This document shows, in pieces, positions 1 to 12,562 of a DNA stretch of 64,000 bases. The notes under the pieces were generated by a model that saw only the letters and a program-made list of their open reading frames with translations, ran no database searches and was not told where the DNA came from. The stretch spans positions 248,001 to 312,000 of the forward strand of contig MARA01000022.1 of assembly GCA_001792895.1 (NCBI GenBank), written 5' to 3'. Source of the stretch: Lentinus brumalis (taxonomy: Eukaryota > Basidiomycota > Agaricomycetes > Polyporales > Polyporaceae). The position numbers and the translations under genes were made by a program. How positions within the stretch are numbered: position 1 is the stretch's first letter; each line of letters starts with the position of its first letter.

Positions 1-602
1 TCGCCTCGAAGATGTGCGAAACCTCGAGAGTCTTCAGCCACTCATGATCAGGAGTTTCTATGCTTTCTATGGGGTCGAAGGTTATGAATCCTGCAAAGTT
101 GTAAGCTTGGAAGCGCGTCAAAGAGGGACTGCGACGCAGCGCTCACTTGCGGCGGCATTGTCTGCTCGGATGAGCATATGATGCACGAGCCCTTCAGGGG
201 TATAGGGTTTCGTCCCAAATGCTGATGCGCGAAGCCAAGAACGCTCTGGAATACATATAACTTGTTTGTCTGGGGTACTGAGGACGCTTGTGATGCGGAG
301 CATGATCAGATAGAGTACCATATTCGACGGTGTCCAATGCTGCCATAGGAAGGAGATAAGCTGGGTCGCATCGCTTTGAGCTGAAGTGTCTTCTATACAC
401 TTACTTCAACAGGATAATGTGTTCTGGCATGCCCGAGGAGAGTCCGGAAGACCGGCATGGACATGGGGCAGTCTCGGTCGTTGCTACCTTCGCGAGCTCC
501 GCGCTCTGCTGCATGATCTTGCGCTGTCTGATCCTTGAGTTCGAGCTTCTTGTGGCGGAAGGTGGAGAGGTCCTCGTAATCGATCTTCAGTCGTCCAGTC
601 AT
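1..602 (-). CDS. Unrecognised protein, 5' part only (cut by window edge)
   Basis: I do not recognise the family. Reading the minus strand, an ATG at 602 opens a hydrophilic stretch (starts MTGRLKIDYEDL) that ends at a GTAAGT donor near 401. A second exon (about 337-127, HWTPSNMVLYLIML onward) and a third (about 85-1, containing TYNFAGFITFDP) join in frame through introns of about 65 and 41 nt. The three exons give roughly 165 residues with no stop, and the C-terminus lies beyond the left edge. A CATATAAG box at 638-645 sits at a proper distance upstream of this ATG. Splicing is inferred only from sites and phase. Confidence 0.5.
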
Positions 603-637
603 GTTGTCCTGGCATACGGCTGACGTTGAGAGGTGAT

Positions 638-645
638 CTTATATG
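638..645 (-). promoter_or_regulatory. TATA-like box for the left-edge gene
   Basis: On the minus strand the sequence is CATATAAG, about 36 nt before the ATG at 602. Seen directly; its role is inferred from position. Confidence 0.4.
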
Positions 646-857
646 TTCTCACGGATGGGGCAAATACGTGCATAGGGGGGAGAAGGAGGTTTAGCCGCTT
701 ACATACTTCCGCTCTTCTCTAAGTAGACTTGCCGCTCCTCATTTGCGTAATGCCCCTAGTTATCACTCCCCGAAAAGCGATGACATATATACATAGATCA
801 TAGACACAAAGTGTTCTTCATTGCGAGATGTATTCGTATAGTGCAGTCAACGTTCGC

Positions 858-2838
858 TCACCACAACTGCGTAGTTGCGTGAAACCGACCATCGGTCGAA
901 CGACAATTGTTGCGAAAGAGGACATTGGCAGGGGCTTCCAGTGTTGGAACTTGGTACACATCAAGCCGAACACGATCCTTGTCCGCTCGCGCTGAGACGG
1001 CGGTCGATACTGGCCGCTTCACATTGGTTGCGGTATTTGCCTCCACGGTCTGGTTCAAAGACTCCCGAGAGTTTAGACTGGGCAAGAATATAGTGAGCTC
1101 CGAGCGCGACCGGGTGTCCAGGTACGCACCTAGTCAAGACAGCGTTGACATCGACTACGGAATGCTCTCTGTCACATTTCCGGCAGTGCCGGAGGTGTAG
1201 ACATGACACTCACCGGTCTCGAGAATGAAATCGAAGAAAAGGTTGTACAGCTTTGTGGGAGCGAGCGTATACTACGCGTGGCGGGCGTGAGTGAACGACG
1301 TGGGCCGGGATAAGACTGTAACATACTGCAGATAATGTTGCTATCGCGATGATCCTGCGAGGAGGTATCAATATGAGCGTAAAGTCTCAAGGTCGTGTCC
1401 TCTACATACGCAGACAAAGTGCTTGAGCTGACTACCATGACCAAGATCTTCGACACCATACTGTCGGATCTAGGTGGCCGCTCAGGTACTGGGTGGCCTT
1501 GGATGAGTCTACTACGCACCGTGCAATCCCAGAACGCCCGCGACGTAAATAGAACATCAGTGTTCCGGTGAAGAGAACCGTCGTCACTACTTCTATGGAG
1601 AGGGACCATATTGCTGCAGCCTGTATGGTCGTCAACTATGCAGATCTCGGCGATTAGAAGGAAGTATCCCTTTGTTTCTATCTCCGCTTCCAGTAGGACG
1701 TTGTGCATGAACCTGCAGAACGTGGCGCAGCAGGGTTAGCTGCGTTCCCGTTCGGAGAATGCAACTCACACTTGTGATGCGTAGTCTGAGTTCACAGGCA
1801 ATCCGCGCGTCAGCTAAGAGCTTCTGTTCCGAGGTTGCCATCCGATCATGTACTCACAGAGAGTGAGGCCTTGGGGATAAAGGTCAGAATGCCTCGCACT
1901 CGAGCGATGTTACTGGACGTACTGAAACGTGATAGTGCTAGTGCACCCTGAGAATGTTCGTCTCTGAGGGTGCATACAGCAGCGTCGAAGTTGTTTACAC
2001 TCACCAAAGCAAATACGAGGTGCTTGTTGCCGGACACTGAACGTTCGCGTTTATATAAGTCAGCTGTGCGTGGAGATGTTCATCGCAAATTCTCACGTCG
2101 CCAGATTCGCATGAGGAAGAAGCTGGCAGACTGGTCATCTGAAAGCCTCAACAATGAATATACAGTACCATACCAGCGGATGAGGATGTATGTCGTATTC
2201 TGTATAGCCAGGTGAGTCAGTTACTGGTGATCACAACCGACGATGAACCCTACATTGGTCACCAAGCTTGCCTGAAACAAATCAGCCTCAGCCTCACCGG
2301 ACGATACACTTAGATGTATGGTACGGACGCACAGGTATACTCCTGCCAAAAATCTCAGCTCGGGTCCCAAGTTCTCTGTGTAGAGAGAGGGTGCTCACCA
2401 TGACAGATAGATCAGCGTACTCGGGATACCGTACCCTGTGACTAGGTAGTGGTAGAACGCGTAGACGACGAGAACTTGATGGACGGTGTCGAGAACACTG
2501 TGCTAGATGTCATCGTCCGCGGAGCTCTTCGATGATGTGGACCAACCAAATAACGAAAACCTTCACAAACAGAAGTTAACTATGTCTCAGGGACGGGCAC
2601 GAGGAACCCACGAATGCACGGATGTACGTAGGATCCCCTTGACCCTTGGGCGAGCGATAGTACTGGAAGGTCTGAATGCACGTTATACCATAGATCCTGA
2701 CATAGCCCGAGTCAGCATACTCGGGCGCACCGAACAAGACAGCACTTACAGGGACGAGACCACGGCTCCGAGGTAGCCCATGCCGAGCGTGCCATTACGG
2801 TCGAGGTTGCTAAGTATCTGAGGAGCGAGCGGATCCAT
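858..2838 (-). CDS. DUF6534-type multi-pass membrane protein
   Basis: Multi-exon gene with no long open frame, recognised from conserved pieces. Exon 1 (2750-2838) starts MDPLAPQIL and runs into GYLGAVVSSL. Exon 2 (2612-2696) has YGITCIQTFQYYRSPKG. Exon 3 (2547-2560) is only 14 nt. Exon 4 (2399-2497) carries VLDTVHQVLVVYAFYHYLV. Further exons encode SASFFLMRIWR (about 2130), LSGNKHLVFAL (about 2030), QAAAIWSLSIEVVTTVLF (about 1610) and SDSMVSKILVMVV (about 1460), and the last exon (to 858) has SLNSRESLNQTVEAN. This order of short helices, a VLDTVHQ motif and a LNSR motif near the end matches the DUF6534 family of Agaricomycete membrane proteins, whose function is unknown. Internal exons between 2200 and 1700 are uncertain, so a break there cannot be excluded. 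Confidence 0.68.
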
Positions 2839-3815
2839 GGGGGAGTCATTCAGCGAGGTGCGGCCGGTTACCTATATACCGCCTTCTTTAGGAGCAATGA
2901 CGGCCATAATCCTGAAACGAATTGCTGGGGTCGTGATTGACGTAAATGCAGAACCACCTCATACACAGCAATGTCTGTAGTATCACCACGACGCTAGATG
3001 TATCTTCGGAGCTGTTGGACAGTTCGCAACTCCTTCCTCCACACGAGCGCAAAGGCCTAATTGGGACTCACCCTGCACTATGTTGCAGATCGCTCCGGAA
3101 CCACCGACTCTTACAACAAGCGAAACACAGCGGATAGAGTGTCCGATGAGTGCGCTCATTAGCGAGCGTTGGTGACTTGTCGGATCCTAAGACTCTGGAA
3201 TAACTTCGATAGGGAGAAGACGTCTGTGTACCCTGTCGAACTAACCCTCCTTCCAGGACGTCCTTGCTACGGAAGAAAGACGTCAAAGCGTTAACACAGA
3301 CATCTGTCAAAGTGCGACTTCTCACCGGTTCTGTGTCCAATGAAGCGCCGCTATCGCAGTTGCAACGTAAGGCGTGCATCTAGATCATGGTAGCCGCCAC
3401 AATAACCTCACATAACCTCACCCCCACAACACACCAGAACACCCCGAACATTCCGAGGTCGTCGGTGCATCCTGTTCTTGTTGACGAGTAACGAGGGAAC
3501 CAATGCCGGGAGAGGTACGTTGCCCCGCTACTGACTTGTTGTGCGCCACAGCGTTCCCTGGAGGGCGGAAAGTGGAAACGTCCTGGCGATTAACTGTCGT
3601 CGCAGTGTCGAGAGTGCCCAGGTGGTCGATGTGCTCCTACTGCTGACGTCCGATGGTCTTGACCTTCCCGTCTCCCGCTGGCGAGGTGCAGGAAGGGTGG
3701 CTTAAGGGTAAAGGGTAATGACATCGCCAGGAACCAGAGAGTTTATCGTTACATGGTTGGTATCATCTATGCACATCGCCAGCGACAGGGGGTATCCGCA
3801 GAATCAGCGTATCCT
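2839..3815. other. Intergenic, no gene seen
   Basis: Holds the promoter of the DUF6534 gene at its left end and the 3' flank of the GH71 gene at its right end. A short direct repeat (CATAACCTCA twice) lies near 3400. The open frames here are short and have no recognisable motif. Confidence 0.5.
2872..2878 (-). promoter_or_regulatory. TATA box of the DUF6534 gene
   Basis: The minus strand reads GGTATATAGG, about 35 nt upstream of the ATG at 2838, suitable for a transcription start just before the ATG. Confidence 0.45.
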
Positions 3816-5273
3816 TCAAGCAGCAGTCGCGTTAGCAACGAACGCATTGAAGTTGTACGCGGATGGGGTCGCGTTGAACACGAATCCGTCCGGTTTTAGG
3901 TCAATCACCGTCTGCCCGCCGCGCGTAAGCACGCCCCGCATGTACCCGCCAGCGGTAAGCGGCAGCGACAGCTTGTTCACGCCCGCCTGGACGTCGAACG
4001 TCTGCGAGGTCGTGTCCGAGCTCGACAGCGTGAGCTTCCCCGCCGCCGTCGCGAGCACCACCGCCCACAGCTTGTCCTGCAAGAGCTGAAAGTCGCGCGG
4101 AGGCCCGACCGGGTCCGCGGGCGTCGCGCTCTTTGGGTGCGGGCGCGCCCACATCACGAGCTGGTCCTTCTCGATTGGAGGCGCCTGCCCCGTCTTGAAC
4201 TGGGCGGCGAAGTAGCTCGTGAGGCTGAGCCAGCCAGTATGGTTGAACCCGTCGACCCACGCCTCGGAACCCGGGGGCAGCGACTGAGAGTCGTGGCGCG
4301 GCCCGAGGTAGTGCGACTCTCCGAAGTCGTTCCAGGTGAGGATCTCGACGATGTCGACGTGATCGCGGTTCGCGATCAGCGTCTCCCAGCGGGATACCCA
4401 GAGATGCTCGTCGCAGTCGTACACGAAGTTCTTGTTGTAGGTGTTCGGGGGGAAATGGGTGAAGAACCACGGGGAGACGGACGCCATGTACGTGCGGTTG
4501 CTCTGCGCGCTGGCGACGACGAGGTTGGAGATGTGCGGAGTGTCGGGATCGAAGGACCCTATGACTTTCTGGAGAGCAGCGTCCGCAGTGACATCGAGCT
4601 GGTTCAGGTTCACGCCGGGTAGCAGGCTAGGCGCAGCGTTCGCCGTGAGCGTGATCGGCCACGCCGAGTTCCAGTTGAAGTCGCCGTCCAGAACGCCAGC
4701 GTACTGGCCGAAGGTGGCGGGGTCGATGAAGAACGAGGGGACGAAGTGGATCTTCCCTGCGATATCGGGATGCTGGGTGAACTCGGTCCGCCATCCTCCG
4801 GGAACATCACCTTGCCCGAAGGTGCAGGTCTCGCCAGAAAAGGAGGACACGAACGCCTTTCCATCAACCTGAAGCTGACTGGGATGGCTCGCGTATTGGA
4901 GAGTAAGGTTACGGATTGGATCGGCATCCGTGGCGGACGCGCAATGGTAGGAGGTCATGTCGAAGGAAAGAAAGAGTTTGAAGGCAGAATTGAGCTGCCC
5001 CGCCGCCTGGTATGCGTTCTCAACCTGCTGAGACGTGTAGTCGTCCATTCCGATGTTGAGTGCGAACCCATCGATCCCACTGGACTGAGCTAGTGACATA
5101 TCCGTCACCCACTCGTCGATCGTATAGCTGGCTGTAAGTCCCACGATATGATGTGCGACCACAAGCTTGGGGACACCGGGCGGCTTCGGCTTCGGTGCCC
5201 TGCAGCGGGAGGCACCAACGAGTCGGACGGCGGCGAGAACGCCAGCAAGGTAGGATAGGGTAGGAAGGTGCAT
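3816..5273 (-). CDS. Secreted alpha-1,3-glucanase, GH71 (mutanase type)
   Basis: A single-exon frame of 485 residues. Known role of GH71: hydrolysis of alpha-1,3-glucan, the matrix polymer of fungal walls, used in wall remodelling or attack on other fungi. The ATG at 5273 is preferred because it gives a clean signal peptide (MHLPTLSYLAGVLAAVRLVG); upstream codons in the same frame look non-coding. Family landmarks in order: VVAHHIVGL near residue 30, SGIDGFALNIG near 60, FLSFDMTS near 95, FVPSFFIDP near 180, DCDEHLWVSRWETL near 305, and ILTWNDFGESHYLGP near 335. The last about 100 residues look like a beta-rich C-terminal module. It diverges from the fucose synthase gene on the other strand. 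The lack of introns is unusual beside its neighbours. Confidence 0.93.
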   Translation of the reverse strand: MHLPTLSYLAGVLAAVRLVGASRCRAPKPKPPGVPKLVVAHHIVGLTASYTIDEWVTDMSLAQSSGIDGFALNIGMDDYTSQQVENAYQAAGQLNSAFKLFLSFDMTSYHCASATDADPIRNLTLQYASHPSQLQVDGKAFVSSFSGETCTFGQGDVPGGWRTEFTQHPDIAGKIHFVPSFFIDPATFGQYAGVLDGDFNWNSAWPITLTANAAPSLLPGVNLNQLDVTADAALQKVIGSFDPDTPHISNLVVASAQSNRTYMASVSPWFFTHFPPNTYNKNFVYDCDEHLWVSRWETLIANRDHVDIVEILTWNDFGESHYLGPRHDSQSLPPGSEAWVDGFNHTGWLSLTSYFAAQFKTGQAPPIEKDQLVMWARPHPKSATPADPVGPPRDFQLLQDKLWAVVLATAAGKLTLSSSDTTSQTFDVQAGVNKLSLPLTAGGYMRGVLTRGGQTVIDLKPDGFVFNATPSAYNFNAFVANATAA

Positions 5274-6561
5274 CAAGAAGGCGCGGGGTGGGCGGAGGTG
5301 GGAGTACTGGCACGCGTGCTTGAAAAACTCGCATATCATGCAGGCGATTTTTGAGAGCTGAGTCGTGCGGCGACCTCGACCGAGGAGACCAGTCTCTACA
5401 CCCAAGATAGAACAGTAGAGCCGATGACAAAAGGGATACACTGCAAGCCCGAATGGCGTTGTCGAGTGGACTCGGGCGCAAGGTCAGCGAAACAATAACC
5501 ACAGTTGCTCGCCGGCTGTCGCGCCTGGATCCATGAGTACGGGAGGCCAGGCCATGAAGGTGACGCCACTTCGAGGGGTATGAGAGGAAGATTGGATTGT
5601 GGCGGACATCACCGTCTCTACATGCACGGTTGCTTGCCAGGAGATCCGCTGAGCGATGCAAAGTTGAGTCAGTCTATACTGTCTAAGTGCCTGGGCAGGA
5701 GATTTCTTCGTCCGACCGGTGAAAACAAAGACGGCGCATGCCCTGTGCCTAGCAAGGACCCACGAACTATAGACACAAGAAACAAGATAAAGGCGCGCAG
5801 GTAGTAGCGGGGCGAATTTTTCGTGCACGGCGACGCGTAGCCAGGTCAGCATGTTGGGAGACAGCGCCCCTCAACCGAGGTGACTGGTGAACACGTTCCA
5901 TAGATAGCAGTAGCTCACATGAGCAGAGAGACATTCGAAGGTCCGGAGGGAGCTGAGCAGCGCGGATTCACTGGTGTATGAAGTGAAACTGGTAGCCGCG
6001 TTCGCTCGCCGACCATCCCGCGTCAGTCCATAGGTAACAACGAGCCAGCAGCAACGCGACGCCACCGAGGCGAAAGCTTCAGCAGACCACGTTACGACTG
6101 GCGGCGACGGCGGCAAGGAGAAGTTGCCGGACTTCTGCATGCGAACCGAGAACAATACTGGGTAAGATACGAATGACAACAGTTGCTCACCGACACTTCC
6201 GTAAGTACACAACAGGTGATGCACCCGCAGACCCGATGCTAGCTCGTTGGATTCTTGAGTCAGTCAGTTTTGCTGGCTAACAGCGTCCAAAGGCGCGACT
6301 ACTAGTGACCACGCCCGCGCAAAAAGTCCAAGTCTGCGTGAAGCAAGTCTCGGGTCAGAGCAAGTAGGTGCGACGAGGTACTGGGGGTAGAAAGAAGAAT
6401 GCGCGTGAAGGGCAGGAGGAGGAGGTCCCGTAACTCGATGACTACGCAGACGCCCATAACTGGTCATACATAAGTAGATTTCCGGATCGAGACTCTGACC
6501 TCCTCCTACCTTTCGTCTTTCATTTACTCTCTCCCTCCATACCCTTTCACGCTTCCCAACG
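5274..6561. other. Divergent intergenic region
   Basis: Separates the GH71 gene (minus) from the GDP-fucose synthase gene (plus) and so holds both promoters. Open frames inside it (up to about 120 codons) lack recognisable motifs. Pyrimidine-rich sequence at 6488-6555 precedes the fucose synthase ATG, as is common at fungal transcription starts. Confidence 0.5.
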
Positions 6562-8008
<1,447 letters not shown>

Positions 8009-9136
8009 ACGTACGCTGTAGAAGTTCCAATCCTTGTAGAGTTCGTGGATGTATAATGCTGAATGTCATCGGATATCCCTGCTTCCAAGGCGTCTTCAAA
8101 TGTGACTGAGGTTCGTGTTCGCCGCAAGTCCCTTCCATTGCCAACATGGCCGGCTGCAAAGCTTGCCTGCCTCTAGTGCTCTGTTCTCCGTGATCACAGC
8201 GGGGAACGTCCTCGATGCCATCACAGTCATGTTCCTGTGTGAACAGGAGTGTGCGTTGTGCGATCATTCATCACCTCCAGAGGTAAGGGAGGCGACTGAT
8301 TCGCGGTTCTCGCCTTCAGTGCCAAGGGGTCAGTGACCAGCAAATTTGTCAGTACAACATACATCGTGTCGGGCGAGACCCAGATATATTCACTACGCTC
8401 ACCGCTCGCTGAACAGCTTCTGCAATAATAATAGGGGAAATGGAGGAGGTGAACTCGATCATTCTCCTCGGCTGGCTACATAGACTTAGTACGACGTTCT
8501 CACCGACAGGTTACGTTCGCAGTAGCGAACATGGAGACGACGTCCACGCGTCGCTTCACAATGCACCCTACTACACTGGAGTCTGGTACTCCATGGCTCT
8601 TGTGCCAGAGGCCTGCACGTTCGCGCTTGCGCTGGCCGTCGCGCCCCTTGAAGCGAGCCCCTCTGTGTCCAATTCACGATCTGCTACCAAATTGTGTGCT
8701 TATGCGGAGGGGCTTGAGCAGGTTGATCTTCGCGCCTCCTCCGAGTCTTCACTGCAACGCGGCGCGCGCGAGGTCTGATACTGCAACAGCGCGCTGCAGT
8801 TCCCGAGCACGACTACCTCGTCATCGCCCTCGCGCATCCAGCATGCACAATCTAGCGTGTCTTCCGTACATTCTCCATCACGAATAAACGTTGCGCCGCC
8901 CTGGACCGGGAGGAAGGGGCGGGACATGTCGTGGAGGGAAGGGGGCGCGCGGCGCGCCACGCAGACGCCCATAATCGCGATGCTATTAGCGCATAGACGC
9001 CTGTGGATAAGTCGAATAAAATGCGGAGAACGCACTCATATAGGATCAGCAGCCCTCCCCCCGCACTCCTCCTCCACCATCTCCTCCTTTCCTTCCATCA
9101 CCCTCGACCGATACCGCAACACCAGACACAGATACG
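8009..9136. other. Intergenic between the two GDP-fucose genes
   Basis: About 1.1 kb separates the stop of fucose synthase from the first ATG of the GMD transcript. A TATA-like box (next entry) lies near the right end. Open frames of up to 118 codons on both strands overlap each other and lack family motifs; I see no gene. Confidence 0.5.
9037..9044 (+). promoter_or_regulatory. TATA-like box of the GMD gene
   Basis: CATATAGG lies about 100 nt before the first ATG (9137), followed by a pyrimidine-rich stretch (9052-9110) typical of fungal transcription starts. Position-based inference. Confidence 0.35.
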
Positions 9137-9198
9137 ATGCCCCCGCCGACATTGCCGATGTTCCTGCGCCGTTCAACACGAAGCTCACGCCGGAGCAG

Positions 9199-10871
9199 AT
9201 GACGGAGTACCGTTCGCGCAAGGTCGCGCTGATCTCTGGTGCGTGCTCCTTATGAACGTGTGGTCGGGGAGGCGACTGAGATTTGGGCAGGTATTACTGG
9301 CCAGGATGGATCGTATCTGTGAGTACTGTTCTTTCCGGGCTCTGTTTCGTGCGGCGGATGTAGTGTCGGGTCCGTGCGCTCGCGTGATGTTGAGACATCG
9401 TGCAAGCATGGCGTTGGTCGGTCTCCTATGACAGTACGGAGGAAGCCACAATGCTGCAGGATAAAGTACATGTGTCCCCGACCATATGTGTTGCCTGCAT
9501 CTCTAGCGTGAACGAGTGCTGGGAGTTTCGTTTACCTGTCTGGGAGCGCTGCTTCTCCGCTGGTAGTCTGCGGTCGCACGAAAGAATATGCATCTCAGAT
9601 CCTTGTCGGACGATATGCTGATCTCTATACAGGGCAGAGCTCCTTCTTTCGAAGGGCTACGATGTGCACGGTATCATCCGTCGTTCCTCGAGCTTCAACA
9701 CTTCCCGTCTGAACGATCTCTACGTCGATCTGCACGAACGTAAGTCATCCGCACGTTCTCCTGCTGTCAATTCCAGCTCAACGCCACCCTTCTAGGTGAA
9801 ACGAAGTTCAAGCTGCACTACGGTGACCTGACTGACTCGACGAACCTCGTCTACATCATCTCCTCCGTGCGCCCCACCGAGGTGTACAACCTCGGCGCGC
9901 AGTCGCACGTCAAGGTCTCGTTCGAGATGGCGGAGTACACAGGCGACGTCGACGGCCTCGGCACCCTGCGCCTGCTCGACGCGATCCGCACGTGCGGGTT
10001 CGAGAAGGTCGTGCGCTTCTACCAGGCGTCGACGTCCGAGCTGTACGGCAAGGTCGTCGAGACGCCACAGTCGGAGACGACGCCGTTCTACCCGCGCTCG
10101 CCGTACGGCGTGGCGAAGATGTACGGCTACTGGATCACGGTCAACTACCGCGAGGCGTACGGCATGTATGCGTGCAACGGCATCTTGTTCAACCACGAGA
10201 GCCCGCGCCGCGGCCGGACGTTCGTGACGCGGAAGATCTCCCGTGCGGCGGCGGACATCCACCTGGGCAAGCAGAAGTGCCTGTACCTGGGCAACCTCGA
10301 CGCCAAGCGTGACTGGGGACACGGTGCGTGCGCTTCTTATGCGAGTGACGTCTAATGCTGATTCTGTGCGCTTAGCGAGGGACTACGTTGAGGGCATGTG
10401 GCTGATGCTCCAGCAGGAGAAGCCCGATGACTTTGTCCTTGCCACTGGCGAGACCCACCCTGTGCGCGAGTACGTCGAGAAGGCGTTCAAGCACCTCGGG
10501 TACGAGATCAAGTGAGTCCGCTTCTGTATGGCGATCACCGCCATCGCAATACTGACGATCGGCGCAGGTGGAGGGAGTCTGGTGTCAAGGAGGAGGGCTA
10601 CGACGTGGCGTCCGGAAGGGTGCTCGTCAGGGTCGATGAGCAGTACTTCCGTCCCGCTGAAGTCGAGTACGTCGCATCTCTACTCACTCCGTATAGTCGT
10701 CAGTACACGTTGCTCATCATCATGATCACTCGCAGGCTGCTCCACGGCAACCCCGCGAAGGCAGAGAGGGTTCTCGGGTGGAAGCGCAAGGTCAACTTCG
10801 ACGAGCTCGTGAAGGAGATGGTCCTCACGGACCTGGAGGCGTCCAGGAACCCCATTGAGAACCAGAACTGA
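9199..10871 (+). CDS. GDP-mannose 4,6-dehydratase
   Basis: Seven exons (9199-9238, 9291-9318, 9633-9739, 9796-10323, 10376-10511, 10568-10666, 10736-10871) give 357 residues. Known role: NADP-dependent conversion of GDP-mannose to GDP-4-keto-6-deoxymannose, first step of GDP-fucose synthesis. Landmarks: [15 protein letters not shown] (Rossmann motif), [62 protein letters not shown] (Tyr-x-x-x-Lys) and [17 protein letters not shown]. Intron 2 (9319-9632) is 314 nt, five times its neighbours. The in-frame ATG is 9199, but coding-like sequence (ADIADVPAPFNTKLTPEQ) continues upstream and is out of phase with the first ATG of the transcript (9137) by one base; see findings. The catalytic core is intact either way. 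Confidence 0.94.
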
Positions 10872-11640
10872 GCGCTGAGCACGGTGTACCCGGGCAGAGG
10901 AACTTGAAGGAAGGAATTGGCTTGACTTGTAATGTGGATAGTTGCACTAGCATGAGGCGAGATACCTCGTCGCACACATGCTCACCCATAGACCCGTAAT
11001 CATTAATGAACTCGCATCCATACCATACCGTTCACTCTGCTGCAGACTGCCGTCGGATGGTACAGTAACCGTTAACATAGCCCACGAAGCGCCGCCGGGA
11101 GATGCCGCGGACCTTGTACGGTCATGACGCCGAACATGTTCGTACTTCTCCACTAGTGACTACAACCTCTGAGTATTATCTGTTCTCCATGTCATCACGG
11201 TCTGATATCCCACTTATCTACGGGGCTGATTTCCGAAACTCGACGTTGTTTCAGGGTCACGGGCATCGCACTACTTGTATTCTTCCAGAGGCACCGCCGA
11301 GTTCGAACTTTTCTGCCTTCCCGAGCTCAATTTTCGGAGGAACGTTCGCTGCATGCCTCCAAGACCATGCTCACCAGACAAAGTTACCGCCGACCCTCTG
11401 ATGTTCTCCCTGTGCGCTCTTCTGTGCCACGGGAAACTACCCCGACAATTGCCCGCCGCTGGGCAGTGACGTGGATGATAGCTTCGGGATCGTGTCACGC
11501 CCCGCATTCGAGCCCGAAGAACAGCCTTATGCTCGGGGTGACCTGTCCGACTATTGCTAGAGTGCTTCTACCGACGAGATACAAGTAGGACGGGACGCGA
11601 TGCGCCGACAGCGACTCGTCTCCAAATCAGCGACATCACT
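10872..11640. other. Intergenic, no gene seen
   Basis: The 3' flank of GMD and the promoter of the CBM1 gene. No open frame here has motif support, and no TATA box is obvious before 11641. Confidence 0.5.
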
Positions 11641-12562
11641 ATGGTTTCCTCGACGGCGCTTTCCATCATCGGTGCTCTGTTCTTCGTCGCCAGTGCAGCA
11701 GCCCAGACAGCGCCTCAGTATGGCCAGGTGAGCGGTACTATTTTGTTAGTCAGTACTGCTCTCATGCTCATACTTTTTGCAGTGTGGCGGCCAAGGCTGG
11801 AGCGGGGCTACTACGTGCCCTGATGGCTGGTCCTGCACGGTCTCCAACCAATACTACTCGCAGTGTCTCCCTGGAGCTGCATCAAGCCAACCCGGAAGCC
11901 CCACCACCTCTCCCGGCGGAGGCTCTCCGACGAGCACGAGCAGCTCGCCCAGCGGCACCTCGACCCTCACTCCCGGCAACTCCTTTATCCGCGCAGTGGT
12001 ACGCATCCATGTATCTCCACATATCCTCTTCTTCTCTGCTCACAGGCGCCCTGCATGTAGGAGGACCCGAACTTCCACAAGTACCTCCGCTCCGAGGTAG
12101 CGGGCACCGCGTCCGACGCCGTCCTCGGCGAGCCCAACACCGCCGCGCAGTTCCAGATCACGGCCGGGCAGCTCGTCCAGCTCGTGCCCGACGGCTCGAA
12201 GCTGTACGCCACCGTCGAGCCGCGCGCGAACTCGACCGTCATGAAGCTCAAGATGTCGTGGTCGGCGAGCCCGGCGAGCGGCGCCAACGCGGGCACGTTC
12301 CAGTGGTCCGGGGACACCGTCGAGTGGTCGATCCCGACGATCCAGCGGCCGCAGCTCAACGTGAGTCTGCCTGCTTTTGAGTGTCCGTGATAGATGGAGT
12401 GGGTACTGACTTGGAGCGGGATTTCAGGCGTGGTTGATCTGCCCGGATGCGGCTGGCAACAAGGACGTCTATATTAACCTTGGGCCTTACGACTACCAGA
12501 CCCCGGCGGGATGCGCGGACGAGACTATCCACGCGTACACGGGTGCCACTGCGACGCCCTGA
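11641..12562 (+). CDS. Secreted CBM1 protein with an uncharacterised C-terminal domain
   Basis: Four exons (11641-11727, 11783-11998, 12061-12360, 12428-12562) give 245 residues. A signal peptide ([15 protein letters not shown]) is followed by a cellulose-binding CBM1 at about residues 26-63 ([17 protein letters not shown], then [13 protein letters not shown]), with the aromatic and cysteine spacing of that family. A Ser/Thr/Pro/Gly linker (about 64-100) leads to a domain of about 145 residues starting at [18 protein letters not shown], with [37 protein letters not shown] and [15 protein letters not shown] know no enzyme family for this last domain. Exon 3 must start at 12061; splicing at the nearer AG would put a TAG in frame. 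Probably extracellular and bound to plant cell wall. Confidence 0.85.
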
